From positions 65,362 through 109,550 of the forward strand of contig JBNGIO010005967.1 of NCBI GenBank assembly GCA_049999805.1: 44,189 nt of DNA, in the 5' to 3' direction. Source of the DNA: Folioceros fuciformis (taxonomy: Eukaryota > Anthocerotophyta > Anthocerotopsida > Anthocerotales). The position numbers and the translations under genes were made by a program. Under the pieces are notes generated by a model. The model had not been told where the DNA came from and searched no databases. It worked only from the letters and a program-made list of their open reading frames with translations. Below, in pieces: positions 9,194 through 21,225 of the stretch. The first letter of the stretch is position 1; the number at the start of each line of letters is the position of its first letter.

Positions 9194-9745
9194 TCACACA
9201 GAATGGCCGTCTTTCGGCTCTGCAAGGTTCTCAGGTTTTAAGCGGGTTACGGACGGCTCAAACACACTGTCCGTCTGTACTCTTTGCTCACCTTTTCTTT
9301 GTTTTTCTTTTATCCTGTTGTTTTCAAAAGCTTTCTGGTTCATGACATCAATCTGCAAAGCCATACCCCGGTCCGATTTAGGTGCAACCGAGCAAGCAAG
9401 CCAGATATGGCTCCGATATAGGAGACCGCTGCTGCACAGCACAAGCTTGCTCTCATTTCATGCTCGCTAGATCACTGTTGCACACAGGTGTGTAGGTAGA
9501 CAGGCACGTAGGTAGGCAGGAAGGCCGTTAGGTGTGTAGCGTCCCTTGCAGTAAGGCTTGCAAGGGGCTGAGTTTTTTGATGTCCATATATGCATGCACG
9601 ATGCTGTACACGAAGAGGGAAACTAGTACTTTAATGTAATACATATTAGCTTTGGAGGAGCAACACAGGTTGCGTTTCCTACTGCTAAGTTATTAAGGCT
9701 CGCGTGGTCTGCAAGCCACAACAAGCTGCCTGCCTGTCTCTGCGG
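9194..9745. other. Convergent intergenic region (3' flanks)
   Basis: This lies between the stops of two convergent genes and should hold both 3' UTRs. A degenerate GTAGG/CAGG-rich run occurs at about 9487-9540. No gene is seen. Confidence 0.5.
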
Positions 9746-12700
9746 TCAGGCTGTCCTGGGTTTCAAATACACCTGGCTCTTCAAGATCTTGCTCTTCGCC
9801 TCGAAACCAGGCATGACCATGAAATCCACTGTAGCCTCGGAGGGAGGGTCACCGGGAATCTTTTCTGGTCGGGTAGAGTTCCGGGCTGCTGAGGGCAACT
9901 TTCCTTTCATGTGGGGAACGAAGTTCCACTTCGCGCCCGATATGACGAAGTCTCCGATCATGCTGTGCATGTCCACCAGCTCCATGTATGTTTCATTGAA
10001 GTCTGTGCCTCTGTCAATGTACAGCATGGTGGCTGGAGGTTCCAGAGAGAAGGCCAGCTTGTGCACTCGCCAAACTTGCTTCATGGCATCAAAGAAGCTG
10101 TGGAGGAGCAATCGAGGCCATGACTCGATTTTCAGCCCCATCCTCTTCTGTATCATACTCAGCTTCCTTCTGCAAAACTGGTAGAAGTCTTGGAGCTCGC
10201 CGTTGTGGACATGCTTGTGTGGCATGTTGATGCCTTGCTCAGGAAACACACACGAGAGACGGTGGAACTTCTCGAGGAACACCTCCCTGCGGAATCTGGT
10301 GCTAGGAAAAGCGTACCTCGCTGGGTCCAACCCGTAGGACTCTTCATGGAAGTGGAGAAATATGGTGTCATTCAGACAAGCTTGAATGCCAAAATGCCGA
10401 TGCTCAGCCTCGGCAAACTGAGCCTCTGGAAGAAAGTTACGCAGCAACGCTGCTAGTTCACGACTCTCGTAGTCGAGGAATTCCTCTCGGCAGTTGATCA
10501 GGCAGGCACAGAAGTTGCGGAGAGAAACTTTGGCAAGCCTCACTATGCCCTCGAAGAACGTTACTTCTGTATAGAAACTCCATATCGTAAGCCTCCGGTC
10601 CTGGAATGGACTCAGGCTTCTACGCTGTTGGCCAACTCCACTTTGCCCGGGGCAGTCAAAGCTCAAACCTGAGCCCGATGAAAGAGTGCTAAAGTGAGAC
10701 TGACCATTGACGGATCCCGAGATCTTCTTCTCGAATGGAGTCTCTGAACTTGAGTGACGATGACAGCACGGGCAAGACTCTGTTTCCTGTAGGAACTTCT
10801 CTACATTTTCCAACTCATCACTGGGAAAACTGTATCTTGAACTTCTGTGGGACTTCCAAGGATGCCCCATCTTCCTCCACGGGGTTTCATGCCTAGTAGT
10901 GGCTACACCTGCGTATGTTCCCCCGCGGCCTCCTGTCAATAGGGCTCCTTTGTCAAACAATCCCTTTCCTTCCATTACATCATCCAGCTTGAGGTATTCC
11001 CCATCCTTCTCAAATGGAGATGGTAGGGAGAAAACATGTGGGCCTCTCGGCTGCCTGGACTTCATGGTCTCTTCCCAGGTGCGCAAGCCACCTGAAAAGT
11101 CAGGTGAGTCGGCTGAATACGTCCGGCTTCTGTCCTCCAAATTCAGTGCCTCGCAGGCAACACAATCTGTTTTGCTCCCCCCTAGTTGTTCTCTGTCCCA
11201 TCCTGGATGCTGCTGAGCCCGACTCATTGCAGGGAACTTCATGGATTGTGGAAAGGTATCGGTCCATCTGCATGATGTAATGGATTCAGGCTCCATGTGC
11301 TCAACGTTGCTCGCCTTCGATAACGTGCTCGCAGCGTTGCTTCTCTGGAAATATCCGTTGTCGTTGAAAACTCTCTCCACAAGTGTCAGCCCGTCTGGAA
11401 AGGACCTGTTCTGTAGATCCCCCTTCTTGGACGAGCTGCACTCATAGGATATTCTAGCAGGAGCACTGTTCTCCTGGGGGCATGCTCTGCAAACATGTCT
11501 CCCCTCCCCTGGTACTAGCATTTTTCCAAGAGACAGTCCAGTCCCATGAGATGAAAGGGATGTCATTGAGATGGATTGGGATGCCAAACTACGGTCAAGA
11601 CCCATGTTCCGGCCATCTGACAAACTTTTTCCCACGTTCTGCGTGATCTTAGAGGTGTGCCTCTGCGTTGTCTTAGACGTCTTCTCACTGCCGATAGCTT
11701 TTCCAGAAGAATTCCGGACGTAGCAGTAACACATAGTGTCTACCACATGTTCTTTGTGCCAGCTACCGTTGCTTCGTGAACTGACGCTCCCCTTCCTTCT
11801 GCTGGACACTGTGTCAGAGTCCTCTTCTTGGAGAGCTTGTCTCAACGTGCAGACTTCCCTATATTTCTGCAAGTACAGCAACTGCTTCAAAGTGGCATTG
11901 CTGTCTGTGGATGATCTTGGCGAGTTATCACAAGCCTCCGAAATTTCAGATCCACTGGAAAGTCTTGGATGGTGAGGAGGAGGGACCAGACTTCTCTTGC
12001 TGAGAAAGGGAACGTCCAAGACATTAGTTGGCTTGTCCACCTGGTGTACAAAAAGGCATGATATGATCAATGACATGATCTAAGTATACCTTAAGGAAGT
12101 GAGGTAACCTTTAAACATAAAAAGCGCACTTCACTCACCACACTGAACAGGGGATAGCTGTCTCGCCTCTGTTCGAGAGGCCTGAGGGGTTGCTGACATG
12201 TTTGGATGATGATTCCACTATTAGATTGTTGTGCAGTGCTGGATTCCGCTCCTACACCATTGGCGCTTCTCGATACTTTACTTCTGTCATACCTTGCCTT
12301 TACTGTGAGTATGTCTGCAGAACCTTTGTCTGCAACCATCTCCTCCTGCCGTGGCACATTCAGGCTATACACGTTTCTCCGTTTGCCAGTGCATTTTCCA
12401 GCATCGAGCTCAACATGACTGCAATCGTCCACGCCGGTAACGTGCCTCGCAGATCTTGTCCTCGCACCCAGGTTGTTGGCATGAACAGATACCGTTGCCC
12501 TGCTCACCTCATGAGTACGCCGCTTATCCTTGCACAACCGCTCATCACATGACTGCTCCGCCGGAGGGCCGGGCTTGTCCCATACCTGTCTGTTGGAGGC
12601 ATTGACGGATGATGTTGCCACATCCGTGTGATGACGACCTACCGATGCTTTCTTCCCTTTCACCGCCCGCTGCATCACATCGTCCCTAACGTCTTCCGCG

Positions 12701-13803
12701 AGTCGCATCTCTTCGTACAACTGATCCAGGTCACGCCATCGTCCGGACCCATTCGTACAAACAGCTCTCCGTGGCAGCGATAGCAACTCCACTTGAGAGG
12801 GATGTAACTTTTGAGTACCGTCAATACTGTGCCTCCTCATCATATCTGATTTCTTGGCATTCACGGGCAAGGAGAATCGGGACATTTCACTCCTGGTAAG
12901 ATGCTGAATGGAAGGACCTCGCTCGAACTCAACTCCGCTCCACTGCGGAGTTCGGATGGCTAATCCCTTAGACGGAATCACCTCCAGACTAGTCCAGTCA
13001 GGGGAACTGTATCTCCGGCTTTGCGTTGAGCTAGCATTTATCTTCCTGCCAGGATCCGGAACTTCACTTTTCTTCGAGCCCTTTGAAGGTGCAGAGCCTC
13101 CCTGTACTTGAAAAACTGTAGCTCCATTGACAGGCCCTGAAGAAGCTGTAGAAACATCGGCACATGTGGTCCCTCCACGGCCAACAAGTCCAAGCTTAGG
13201 AGTATCCAGCGGCTCCACCTCATGGAAATGTGCTCCAACCGAAGGGGCCCCGTTGCCAGACCGATTCTCTAGCAAGCTTACAGACTCTATTCCTCGCTTC
13301 TCAACACGCTCGTGCTCCCGCGATCTGCTGCAATACGAGCCAGACTTGGCGGTTTCCACCTGGCATCTTACCCAGGCGGTGGATGAAATTATTGGACCAG
13401 CTTCCGTAACAGCTGCATTGGCATTCAATGCATCCTTGTCTGTAGCCAAGGAGTCGTTCAAGAGAAAGTTGTCCACGACATCTTTCCCGTGCTTGGACGC
13501 CGGCGATAAAGTCCTCTTGGCATAGCCCCGGCTATTTCCCTTCCTGCCCTCAGACGGAGAGACTACTGCGCTGTCGACGCTATTCTGCGCGCGTTTTCCC
13601 CTCCCACAGTCTGGAGTGAGCAACTCTTCCCCTTGCAACACCGGTGAACCTGACGTTACACTCCCAGAAATATCAAGATTCGAGATAAATTCCAGCACAG
13701 TCAGAAAATCTTCTTCCGAGTTGGTAAAACTGCTCGCATCAAAGCTCAGACCAGGCTTCATTGATCTTCCCGACGTATACTCAGCCGCAACAGACGACTT
13801 CAT
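9746..13803 (-). CDS. GIL1/IRK-interacting-protein-like protein
   Basis: Two exons: complement of 12139-13803 and 9746-12040. The intron is GT-AG of 98 bases in phase 0. The product has about 1319 residues. The last 300 or so contain the conserved C-terminal region of the GIL1/IRKI family: FFEGIVRLAKVSLRNFC, HRHFGIQACLND, the VWRVHKLAFSL helix, and near the end VMPGFEAKSKILKSQVYL. A short coiled-coil-like stretch (LLYLQKYREVCTLRQALQEE) early in exon 2 may correspond to the DUF641 side. The rest is polar and low in complexity, rich in Ser and Arg. Known family members act in gravitropism/light signalling (GIL1) or bind the receptor kinase IRK. The function here is unknown. The start at 13803 is the first in-frame ATG after an upstream stop at 13909-13911. 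It is much longer than GIL1, so exon 1 could hold a missed intron. Confidence 0.75.
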
Positions 13804-16147
13804 TTTGCGCCTCGTCTGACCAAATGACAGTCCAACAACCTCCTCACGCTGCACGATGCGACTGGCTATACAGCATGACGAAAGGCTACCAAGCCTCGAG
13901 CCCTTCCATCATCACCTCCGCTATCTCCCAACTCCTTCACAAGAAAAGTCCAGCTGCCTCAATCAGCCACTGCAGGCAAGACTGCTGACCAGCTTGCAGC
14001 ACTCCGGACTCTCGCTCAACATAAAGCTCCACGCTAAATAACAAAAAACAACGCGCAGAACACCAGACTATGGAGCAGAATATCCTCCACCTACACTTCA
14101 TTCGAGGTCAAAAGCTGAAACTCGCTTCCGGCGACAAAAACGCAATCGAGCGACGACGATATCATCCACTCGTCCTCCACCTCCGCAAGCACACTCGCTC
14201 ACTCCACCACAGCAAGAACAACAACAGATCGCAGTGCCCCAGCCCGCACTCTCTCCCTCACCGTGTACAACTCCAACACTCCAACACGAGCTGAACTCCT
14301 CCCTCACCAATTCTTCCACCCCACCGAACTTCCAACCAAATCACTTTCAACCTCAAACCACCTATCTCCTCCAAAAGCACACTCTCTCAGCGCCATCCTT
14401 CACAAAACCATGCACCGAAGCCCCGGCAGCCATCCAATCCATGCATTGAAATTTCCAGAATCCCACACAACTTCATCCATGTGACCAACGTGACTGCACG
14501 CTACCAAACCCTTTGCCTTCCTTCGCTTTCCGCAGCTTTCCTTAGACTTCTTTCAAGCAGTCCTGTTCATAAGGAGGGACATCGACATCAGGTACGCGTG
14601 TGCAGCTTTATCCTTCCAGTCACACCACCTCCATCTCCATCTCCAACTCGGCCGTTCGCAATTTTCTTTCCTCGGCGCCTGCAGCACCAGCAAAAGGAGA
14701 AGACAGAGCGCTAGCTGCAGTCGCCACCGTTGCCATGGCCGGCTGGAGTCGACCTGGCCCTCGCACGCACAAGCCGAAGCCGCAGCAGGAGCAGGTGCAG
14801 GTGCAGCAGCAGCAGCAGAAGGCAGGCCCGGGCCCGTGCCGGACCGGACCGGGCCGGGCCAGTGTCCGGTCCCTGTCCCCGTTCAGGGAAGTCACGGGAC
14901 GGCATCGACGGACGTAGAGTTTCGCCTTTTGACAGCGTCAAGCGCACCCTATCCGGACAAACGCAAGATATCGCTACGTTTTCTATTTTCGAGACAACGT
15001 GGTACAGGCGGCCGCTGTATAACGGAAGAAACAATAAAGGCTTGGCTTGCATTGTCAGACATCCGCGATACCTGTAGGCTTACGTCGGGTCCATTCTCCA
15101 AGGCTGCGGCAACCACAGGAATAGTCCGCTCCGACAGAGCTATTCCGACTCTCAGGTTTCCTCGACCCTACCCAAACCAGCATTAAGCTGTAGACTGGAC
15201 TACAACCATGGATGCAACGAGCGTGTGCAGTATGCAGTGTGCAGTATCTCTGTGGAATCTGCGTCTGTTGTTTGGATAGGAGAACAGCAAGGGACATCAT
15301 TGAGCACAGTTCATCCACCGTCCATGTTTCCACACAGGTTGAGCCAATTGGAGGGCTGCACGGTTACCCTCAAAAGTTTGCCAAGGAAGCACAGTTGATC
15401 CAGTTGCTGAGTTGTTTGTTTTTTCTGTCCTCCACGAGGGAAGTCGTGGTCTGTGAAGCTTCTGACCTGCAATAGCGTATGGTGGGCGCACGTCAGGGAA
15501 CAGTACCAACGGGATTGTGAATCAGGTGTCGGACTGCCATCATGGGCATTAACGAACAATAGTAAAGAATGACCGGATTCAACTTGTCCCTTAAACTCCC
15601 CCTGGGGAGACCAAGCTACATTATGACCCTGTTGGAGTCCTGCTGTGAAAGGCCTTTCTCTGCTCACAGAAACTTCTACGGATGACTTCACAATTACTGC
15701 ACTCATGTGGGAGGAGGCTTGGGACCCTTTAGAGATGTGGGCTCGGGAAAAGAGAGCAACAGCAGCAGATCAAATAACATACTCTTGAACGGGACGTCAG
15801 ATGGACAGGATGCAACATTGAAGCCGGAGGCATGGTAGCCTATTGGGATTCTCAAATCACTGGTGACGCGATATGACGAACGTGGCAATCTGCTCGTGCC
15901 AACATCTACAAGCGACAATCCAGGAAAACTACTGATTACCGCCTGCAGTTTCGGACAGCACGGCGGGGGGGAAGCTTTTCAGTCTTGCATCTGCTGACGA
16001 ACGCTCGGAGACTGTGCACAACTTGAAGCTTAATTAGAAGGGAACCGGACGGTTCTCGCGATGATGGGAAGAAACGATGCTTGGAGACCAGATTCCTGCA
16101 TATTGTCGACAGCACACGGCCATATCGTCCTCGGCCGAACGGAGGAT
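13804..16147. other. Intergenic region with no recognised gene
   Basis: The first part is probably the 5' leader and promoter of the GIL1/IRKI-like gene, with a 73-codon - strand open frame at 14098-14319. A GC-rich, quasi-palindromic spot lies at 14826-14883. Around it a 60-codon + strand open frame starts at a good ATG context (GCCATGG, near 14734) and an AATAAA lies near 15030. Between 15311 and 15918 two adjoining - strand open frames (131 and 71 codons) show no domain I know. The end next to 16148 should be DAPB 3' UTR. Confidence 0.4.
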
Positions 16148-17853
16148 TCAACGCATGTTGCCTTCACGGAGCACGTCGATCATGTTATACAGCTTCTTCT
16201 CTGCACGTTCTTGGATCTGCCACAGCATAACAAGGGTGGGGGCACGTGAGTGCGTCAAAGTGTAATGTACCCAGCAAATGAATCCGCGAAGGCTTTGGCT
16301 AAGGAGTAAGAGCAATGCAAAATCGGTATTTTGGGGCCACCTTCTTCGCCAGGAAATGCACAGCATCAACCGTGCCTTCTGCGTAGATTGCCCTTCCGCA
16401 GACGTTGTGCTGAAACTGAAAGGAGACTCTGGAAGGAATGGGCAACCCAACGTAAGCAAGATGTGCGTGAGCGGGTTCGCATGGGTTGTGTCCACGAGGC
16501 TTTACTTACAGGCCGTTAGGTGACAAAAGCTTGTAGGTGTGAAACGCGTGACCATCAATGTAGTCTTCAGGAACTCCCATCTCCACCTGACCAGCCTTGT
16601 CTCTTACTTTGTGAATCTGCAACAAGGAAGCTGGGAGTTTCAGCAAGTAGGTGCACACAATCAGCCCTGGATGTCACACAAACTGGAGGCAATTGGATGT
16701 TGTAAAGGATTACCTCAGAAACCTCAAACTCACAGCCCGCCTTGTTCAAGCTGGCTACCACAGCTTTGGCTGTGCCTGAAGTGTCCTTTTTGGAGGACGG
16801 GTGTGACTCAGTCACCTGCAGAACCAGTATCATCAGACGAAGAAAACGTTTTATCAGCGGGCCAACAAACGCAGCATCTAGACGAAGATGGGAAGCTCAC
16901 CTCCAACTTGTAACCGGCAAAAGCTCCGGGAAACTGCTCCCCCAAAATATCCAACGCAGCTTGGAAGGCAACGACCTGAGAGACGGGTTTACTCGGGGAG
17001 GAAGCGGGAAGGGACACGACATGCTCTGGTGCTTGTTTCTCCAGTCCAAGGTTACCTGCTTACCCATGTTGGGTGCAATCACAGCATACACGCCAGCCGC
17101 TGCCGCGGTCTCCAGCAGCTTGGCAGTGTCTCCCCCAGTAGTTCCCATCACAAACGGCAGCTTCCACTTGCAGTAAGCTTCTGCATTTCCTGTGAAACAA
17201 AACAAGCAAGCTCAAACAAGCAACAGCACACAGCTCCCCAACGCGTACCATCAAATAGGCACCCGCTTTCTCACCGTTCACAGAGCTAGGCTGTGTGTAG
17301 TCCACCACAACCACTTTCTGAAAACGTCGAGCCACATCTTCCAGCACGCTATCCTTCCTCGACACATCATACAACCTGATATCCACGTTCCCTACCCGGC
17401 GGCTACTCTCTCCTTCTATGCTCAAGGAGAAAGGGACAAGCTCCAACCCATCTGCTGCATCCACGGCTTCTGCCACCGCCGTCCCCATCTTCCCCAGCCC
17501 ATTAACCTGCCACAAGATGCTGTCATCAATGAACTCCATCAGAAACGACACTGCCCACCAAGCACACATCCCCAAAACAGACAACCCACCAGCACATGCG
17601 TCAGCGGAGGGACTGCCTCCCTCCCTTCCTGAAAGTCCACCAGCACGCCATGACCTGGAGCCGCCACGGCAGTAGAAAACCTAGAGCTTCTCTGCCCATC
17701 CTGCAAACCGCTGCACCTTGACAAACCTGTGAAGGCATCCTTGTAACAGGCGCAGCCTGTTGGTGGGCAGGAAAAAAGCCTGTTGCCGACGCCCAAGTCG
17801 CGATCTTGGACAGCAAGGGACGCAGCCGCCGAGCCTACCAACGCAACCTGCAT
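16148..17853 (-). CDS. DAPB: 4-hydroxy-tetrahydrodipicolinate reductase, plastid
   Basis: The enzyme reduces the dipicolinate intermediate with NAD(P)H in plastid lysine synthesis. Eight exons on the complement: 17590-17853, 17275-17506, 17056-17189, 16901-16975, 16714-16815, 16510-16616, 16341-16428, 16148-16216. Together they give 356 residues in one clean frame, with GT-AG introns of 81-124 bases. Residues 1-88 (exon 1) are a likely transit peptide. Then come the nucleotide-binding start NGLGKMGTAV (about 90-99), VDYTQPSSVNG, VMGTTGGD, APNMGKQVVAF, the substrate loop ESHPSSKKDTSGTAKA with its Lys and SGTA, GHAFHTYKLLSP, and HNVCGRAIYAEGTVDAV. The C-terminus is the plant signature LYNMIDVLREGNMR. 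This is the plant-type branch of the family. Exon 7 uses a weak donor (GTGGCC). All key motifs are intact, so I expect it to be functional. Confidence 0.93.
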
Positions 17854-19877
17854 TTCGTCTGGTGTGAACGAGATCTCGCGCTAGTAGACACACCCGTCTC
17901 ACTGTCCTTGTTCAGACGGACTCCACATCCTGCTTACGCTTTCGGTAGGACCGGCAGTCCGTTGCTGTTGGTGCAATGCTAGATGTGGGTTAAATTGGGC
18001 AGCTCATATTTCTTTCGATTGTCTGTCTTCGGTGCTTGGTTAGTCTACCCCCAACCTCTCCCACATACACATATAGATGGGTATTTCCTATGATAGATGG
18101 GTATTTTCTATGATTGAAAAAGAGATGGAAAGTACCATCTACTCCATTATGGAGGAACAACTTATTAGGATTAAAGGTAAAAAAACAGTAATTTTTTTAT
18201 AAATATCAGTTTCAAAAAATATCTATTGCTCCCAAAATGTCATGATGTAGAATAATAAAAGATGTACGTTATTTGCCCTCAAGTTTTATCAATGTAGCAC
18301 CCCATCCCACCAAATCATAGGCTTGGCAAGAATAAGGCACCTATGATCCTTACTGTGGAATAATCCTAGTGTTGCACATCTTAGTTCCATAATCCTATTG
18401 TTACACATGTTAGGAAAATACTATCAAAATACATAGTGCATAGTTGCACATTTCAGCTCCTATGGAATATACAAAATCTATATAGAGTACCAAAAGAAAG
18501 AATCCAACTTCTTTCTAATATGATGGATGAAATCAATACCATCCTATCCTATTCTATTTATGTGGATAACATGTGCTTGTGTGCACCTTTGTAGGGTTTA
18601 GATTGTTATGTTATTTGTAGATATGTCTTTCACTCAAAGAGAACTCTCAACAATTCTATGGTGCATGTACAAAACAATTTGTCCTCAACCAATTTTGAAA
18701 TCCAGTGAAACTTCTAGTCCTAAAGACACTCTATGATTTGCGAGTGCAAGATAGTTTGTCATTGTCGACATGTATGACACATAACTTCTTCTTTGAGATC
18801 CTTTCATGGTTTGGAGTCACAAGAACTTGAATGGCTAGAAGTTGGAAGTTTAAAATGCAATCTATTGTAAAATCAGTGAGCTATTGATAGTGATAGTCCT
18901 GATTCTAGACCATCAGTTGTGACTGTGAAGAGCATGGAATTCTCTTTGGCACCATCATCCTCTTCTGCTGGATATGAAGAACAATGAGCTGCCTTCTTCA
19001 TCACACCATCATGTTTGGTGAGGTGACTAGGGGTTCTCTTCCTCTCTATTTTCAAGTCTTGGAAAGTCTTGGAGACTTGGGATGGGGCTGACTAGGTCTT
19101 CCTTCAGAGTTGCTTTTAACTTCTTCTGAACTATGCTACAAACAATAAGGACAATGGTTGCAGAATTAAGGCAATCTTGCAGTGAGTGGTCTATTTGGAC
19201 GTAAGTCTTATGAAGACATTCCTTATTATAATAAGGAAATTTTGTTTATGTGCACAACTACCACAACTTTGGTGTACACAATCACGAAGTCTAGACCAAA
19301 ACCAAGCAGCGAGACCCATGCTCGCTGATGCTTGATGCTTGATGCTGAAATTGGCTGATTCTCTTTACTACGTAGCCATCAGAAGTGCAATTTCCTTCAG
19401 AAGAAGAAGAGTATGGCTGCTGTGAGATTTGCAGCTGTAGTGTACCTTCCACTGGACTGAGCGTGTTGTGCACCCGCCGTTTTTTGGTTCAGACACTCAG
19501 CGCAGAGACTAATTCATGAGGGGGAAGAAGCGGCAATCACCACAAGCTGAGGAGAAACCGTGGCCATAGAACCATGGCCAGCAGCAAGATTATTGAATGC
19601 AAAGCTTGTCATCACAAGGTTGTGTCACCACAAGTTTGTAGCACCACAAGTTTGTGTCACTCACATTCCAAGCACCTCCGGTTATTCTGCCTGGAAAGGC
19701 TGAGCTTGTAACATCCATGCGTTGGGGACGGATGCCCTGTCTGACAGCATTGCAGCTAGTGCTTGCTTTAATTCTGCTGACCGCTCCACATCAGATTCCG
19801 CTCAAGGCGTGCACAATATCACATTGTGCGTTATTGAACAATGTGCAGCTGCAGTGCAAGAATTGTATGAATTTTGC
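17854..19877. other. Intergenic region, AT-rich, no gene seen
   Basis: The stretch next to 17853 is the DAPB promoter side. From about 18060 to 19480 the sequence is AT-rich with only short open frames. A small duplication (GATGGGTATTT..CTATGAT) lies near 18076-18115. Short copies of CACCACAAGTTTGT recur at about 19627-19660. The part next to 19878 should hold the 3' UTR of the lipid-transfer gene. Confidence 0.5.
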
Positions 19878-20459
19878 CTACATCAATGCCGCTGCAGCAA
19901 GAGTGACAGCCGCAACCGCGAGGAAAGATCCCATGGCCGTCGCCCTGGGAGTGGACGAGCCGCTAGGAGCCGGTCCAGGAGCAGGAAGGAAGGAGGCGGA
20001 AGGAGATTGCACCGGGGCAGCAGGGATTGGAGGAGCCGGAGTCGCGGGAATCGGGGGAGTCGAGGGAGTCCGGGGAGTCGGGGGAGTGTGGGGAGACGCA
20101 GCAGGCGGAGTAGAGGCAGGAGCGCAGGCGGACGGAGAGACGGGAACTTGGCATAGCGCCGGGAGCTGTAGGGCGAGCGTGAGGTTGATCTTGAACTGGC
20201 CCGGGTTGGCCAGGAGTTCGCACAGGCATTCCACGTGGTTTGAGGCGACATCCTTCAGGCCGCTGCAACACTGTGCCGAAGGAGAGGTTGCTGCACCGGA
20301 TGCGAAGTCCAGGCACGGCCCCAGCTCCTGGAACGGCGCTAGGCAGGCCGAGTCTACGGGAGCGGGAGCCGATTGTGCATCTGTCCGGTCGAGGCTGGCG
20401 AACGCTGTCAGAGCCACTGCCAGCAGCAGGAGGAGCATGGAGCATCTGGAGGCAGCCAT
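19878..20459 (-). CDS. GPI-anchored non-specific lipid-transfer protein (LTPG-like)
   Basis: The single-exon product has 193 residues. Residues 1-28 are a signal peptide (MAASRCS, then a leucine run). The eight-cysteine motif is complete: Cys39, Cys49, Cys64-Cys65, Cys78-x-Cys80, Cys103 and Cys112. A Pro/Ser/Thr/Ala-rich linker with SP, TP and AP dipeptides follows, as in arabinogalactan-type glycosylated regions. The protein ends in a hydrophobic tail (about 177-193) typical of a GPI signal. It should sit on the outer face of the plasma membrane or in the wall and carry lipids, for example cuticle precursors. The frame stays open upstream of 20459, but the ATG chosen is the one directly before the signal peptide. 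A TATA-like ACTATATGTG lies on this strand at 20554-20563. The gene is divergent from the enoyl-ACP reductase. Confidence 0.88.
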   Translation of the reverse strand: MAASRCSMLLLLLAVALTAFASLDRTDAQSAPAPVDSACLAPFQELGPCLDFASGAATSPSAQCCSGLKDVASNHVECLCELLANPGQFKINLTLALQLPALCQVPVSPSACAPASTPPAASPHTPPTPRTPSTPPIPATPAPPIPAAPVQSPSASFLPAPGPAPSGSSTPRATAMGSFLAVAAVTLAAAALM

Positions 20460-21225
20460 GGCCGTTTCCGATGGACCGGTGATGCGACTACCAGTGCTTT
20501 TGCTCAGTATGGACCCGGAGTCGGTGGCGTTGAGAGTCCCATCCGCGGGGCTGCACATATAGTGCTCTGACAGTAAGGCGACCGCGACGAGGGCTGCATC
20601 GAGCGATGCCTCCGAGAGGATGTATGGGGATTGTGACACTTGGAAGTCAGTTTGTCTCCGTCTCCAAGAGGATGTGAGAGGATTATGACACTTGGGAGTC
20701 AGTTCGTCTCCGCAGACCGTTTCTTGCAAAGAACGTGGTATGGGGTTGGGGTTCTAGGTTCGGACGGATCGAGCTCTGAGGAGGAAAGCATCTTCGTTTA
20801 CTGCCCGAGTGTTCGGAGGACGGTAAGAATCATGGTATTTTCGTTTATTTTGGCCTGGAGTGAATCTGGAACTAGTAGAGTAACAGGATGTTTCTGCACG
20901 AGAGAGTCTGGAGCATCAAATATTCGTCCCTCCTCCAGACACCAACTGAGCATGCAAGGGACACGCAGAGGGGCCAGGGCGGGCCTTGAAGACAACGTCA
21001 ATTGCCCTCGGCATGAACGGTCTCAGACCAGCCAGCACCGGGACTGACAACTACCTGGGGAATTGGTGAGCAGTACCTCTCGCTGGGAGGAGAAATTAAA
21101 GAGTCTGTCAGCGGTAGATCGTGGTTTTTTAGTGAGGCCCGTCCTGCTCTCTCATCTATCAGGAACTGGTGCGGAGTGGTGTAGTGGTCATCCTTTTGTG
21201 GGAGGAGAATTCTGTGGAGCTTGTA
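20460..21225. promoter_or_regulatory. Shared promoter region of divergent LTPG-like and ENR genes
   Basis: Only 766 bases separate the two start codons, so both promoters and 5' UTRs lie here. It contains a TATA-like site for the LTPG-like gene and a tandem duplication of about 55 bases (about 20611-20720, with TGACACTTGG(A/G)AGTCAGTT(T/C)GTCTCC in both copies). The role of the duplication is unknown. Confidence 0.5.

Noticed and set aside
15311-15918. Two adjoining - strand open frames (131 and 71 codons)
   Set aside because: They are in different frames, without a family motif or convincing splice join; kept only as a note in the intergenic entry.
19654-20562. 302-codon + strand open frame over the lipid-transfer gene
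   Set aside because: It is the antisense shadow of a GC- and proline-rich gene. The - strand has a signal peptide, the full eight-cysteine motif and a GPI tail; the + strand has no domain.
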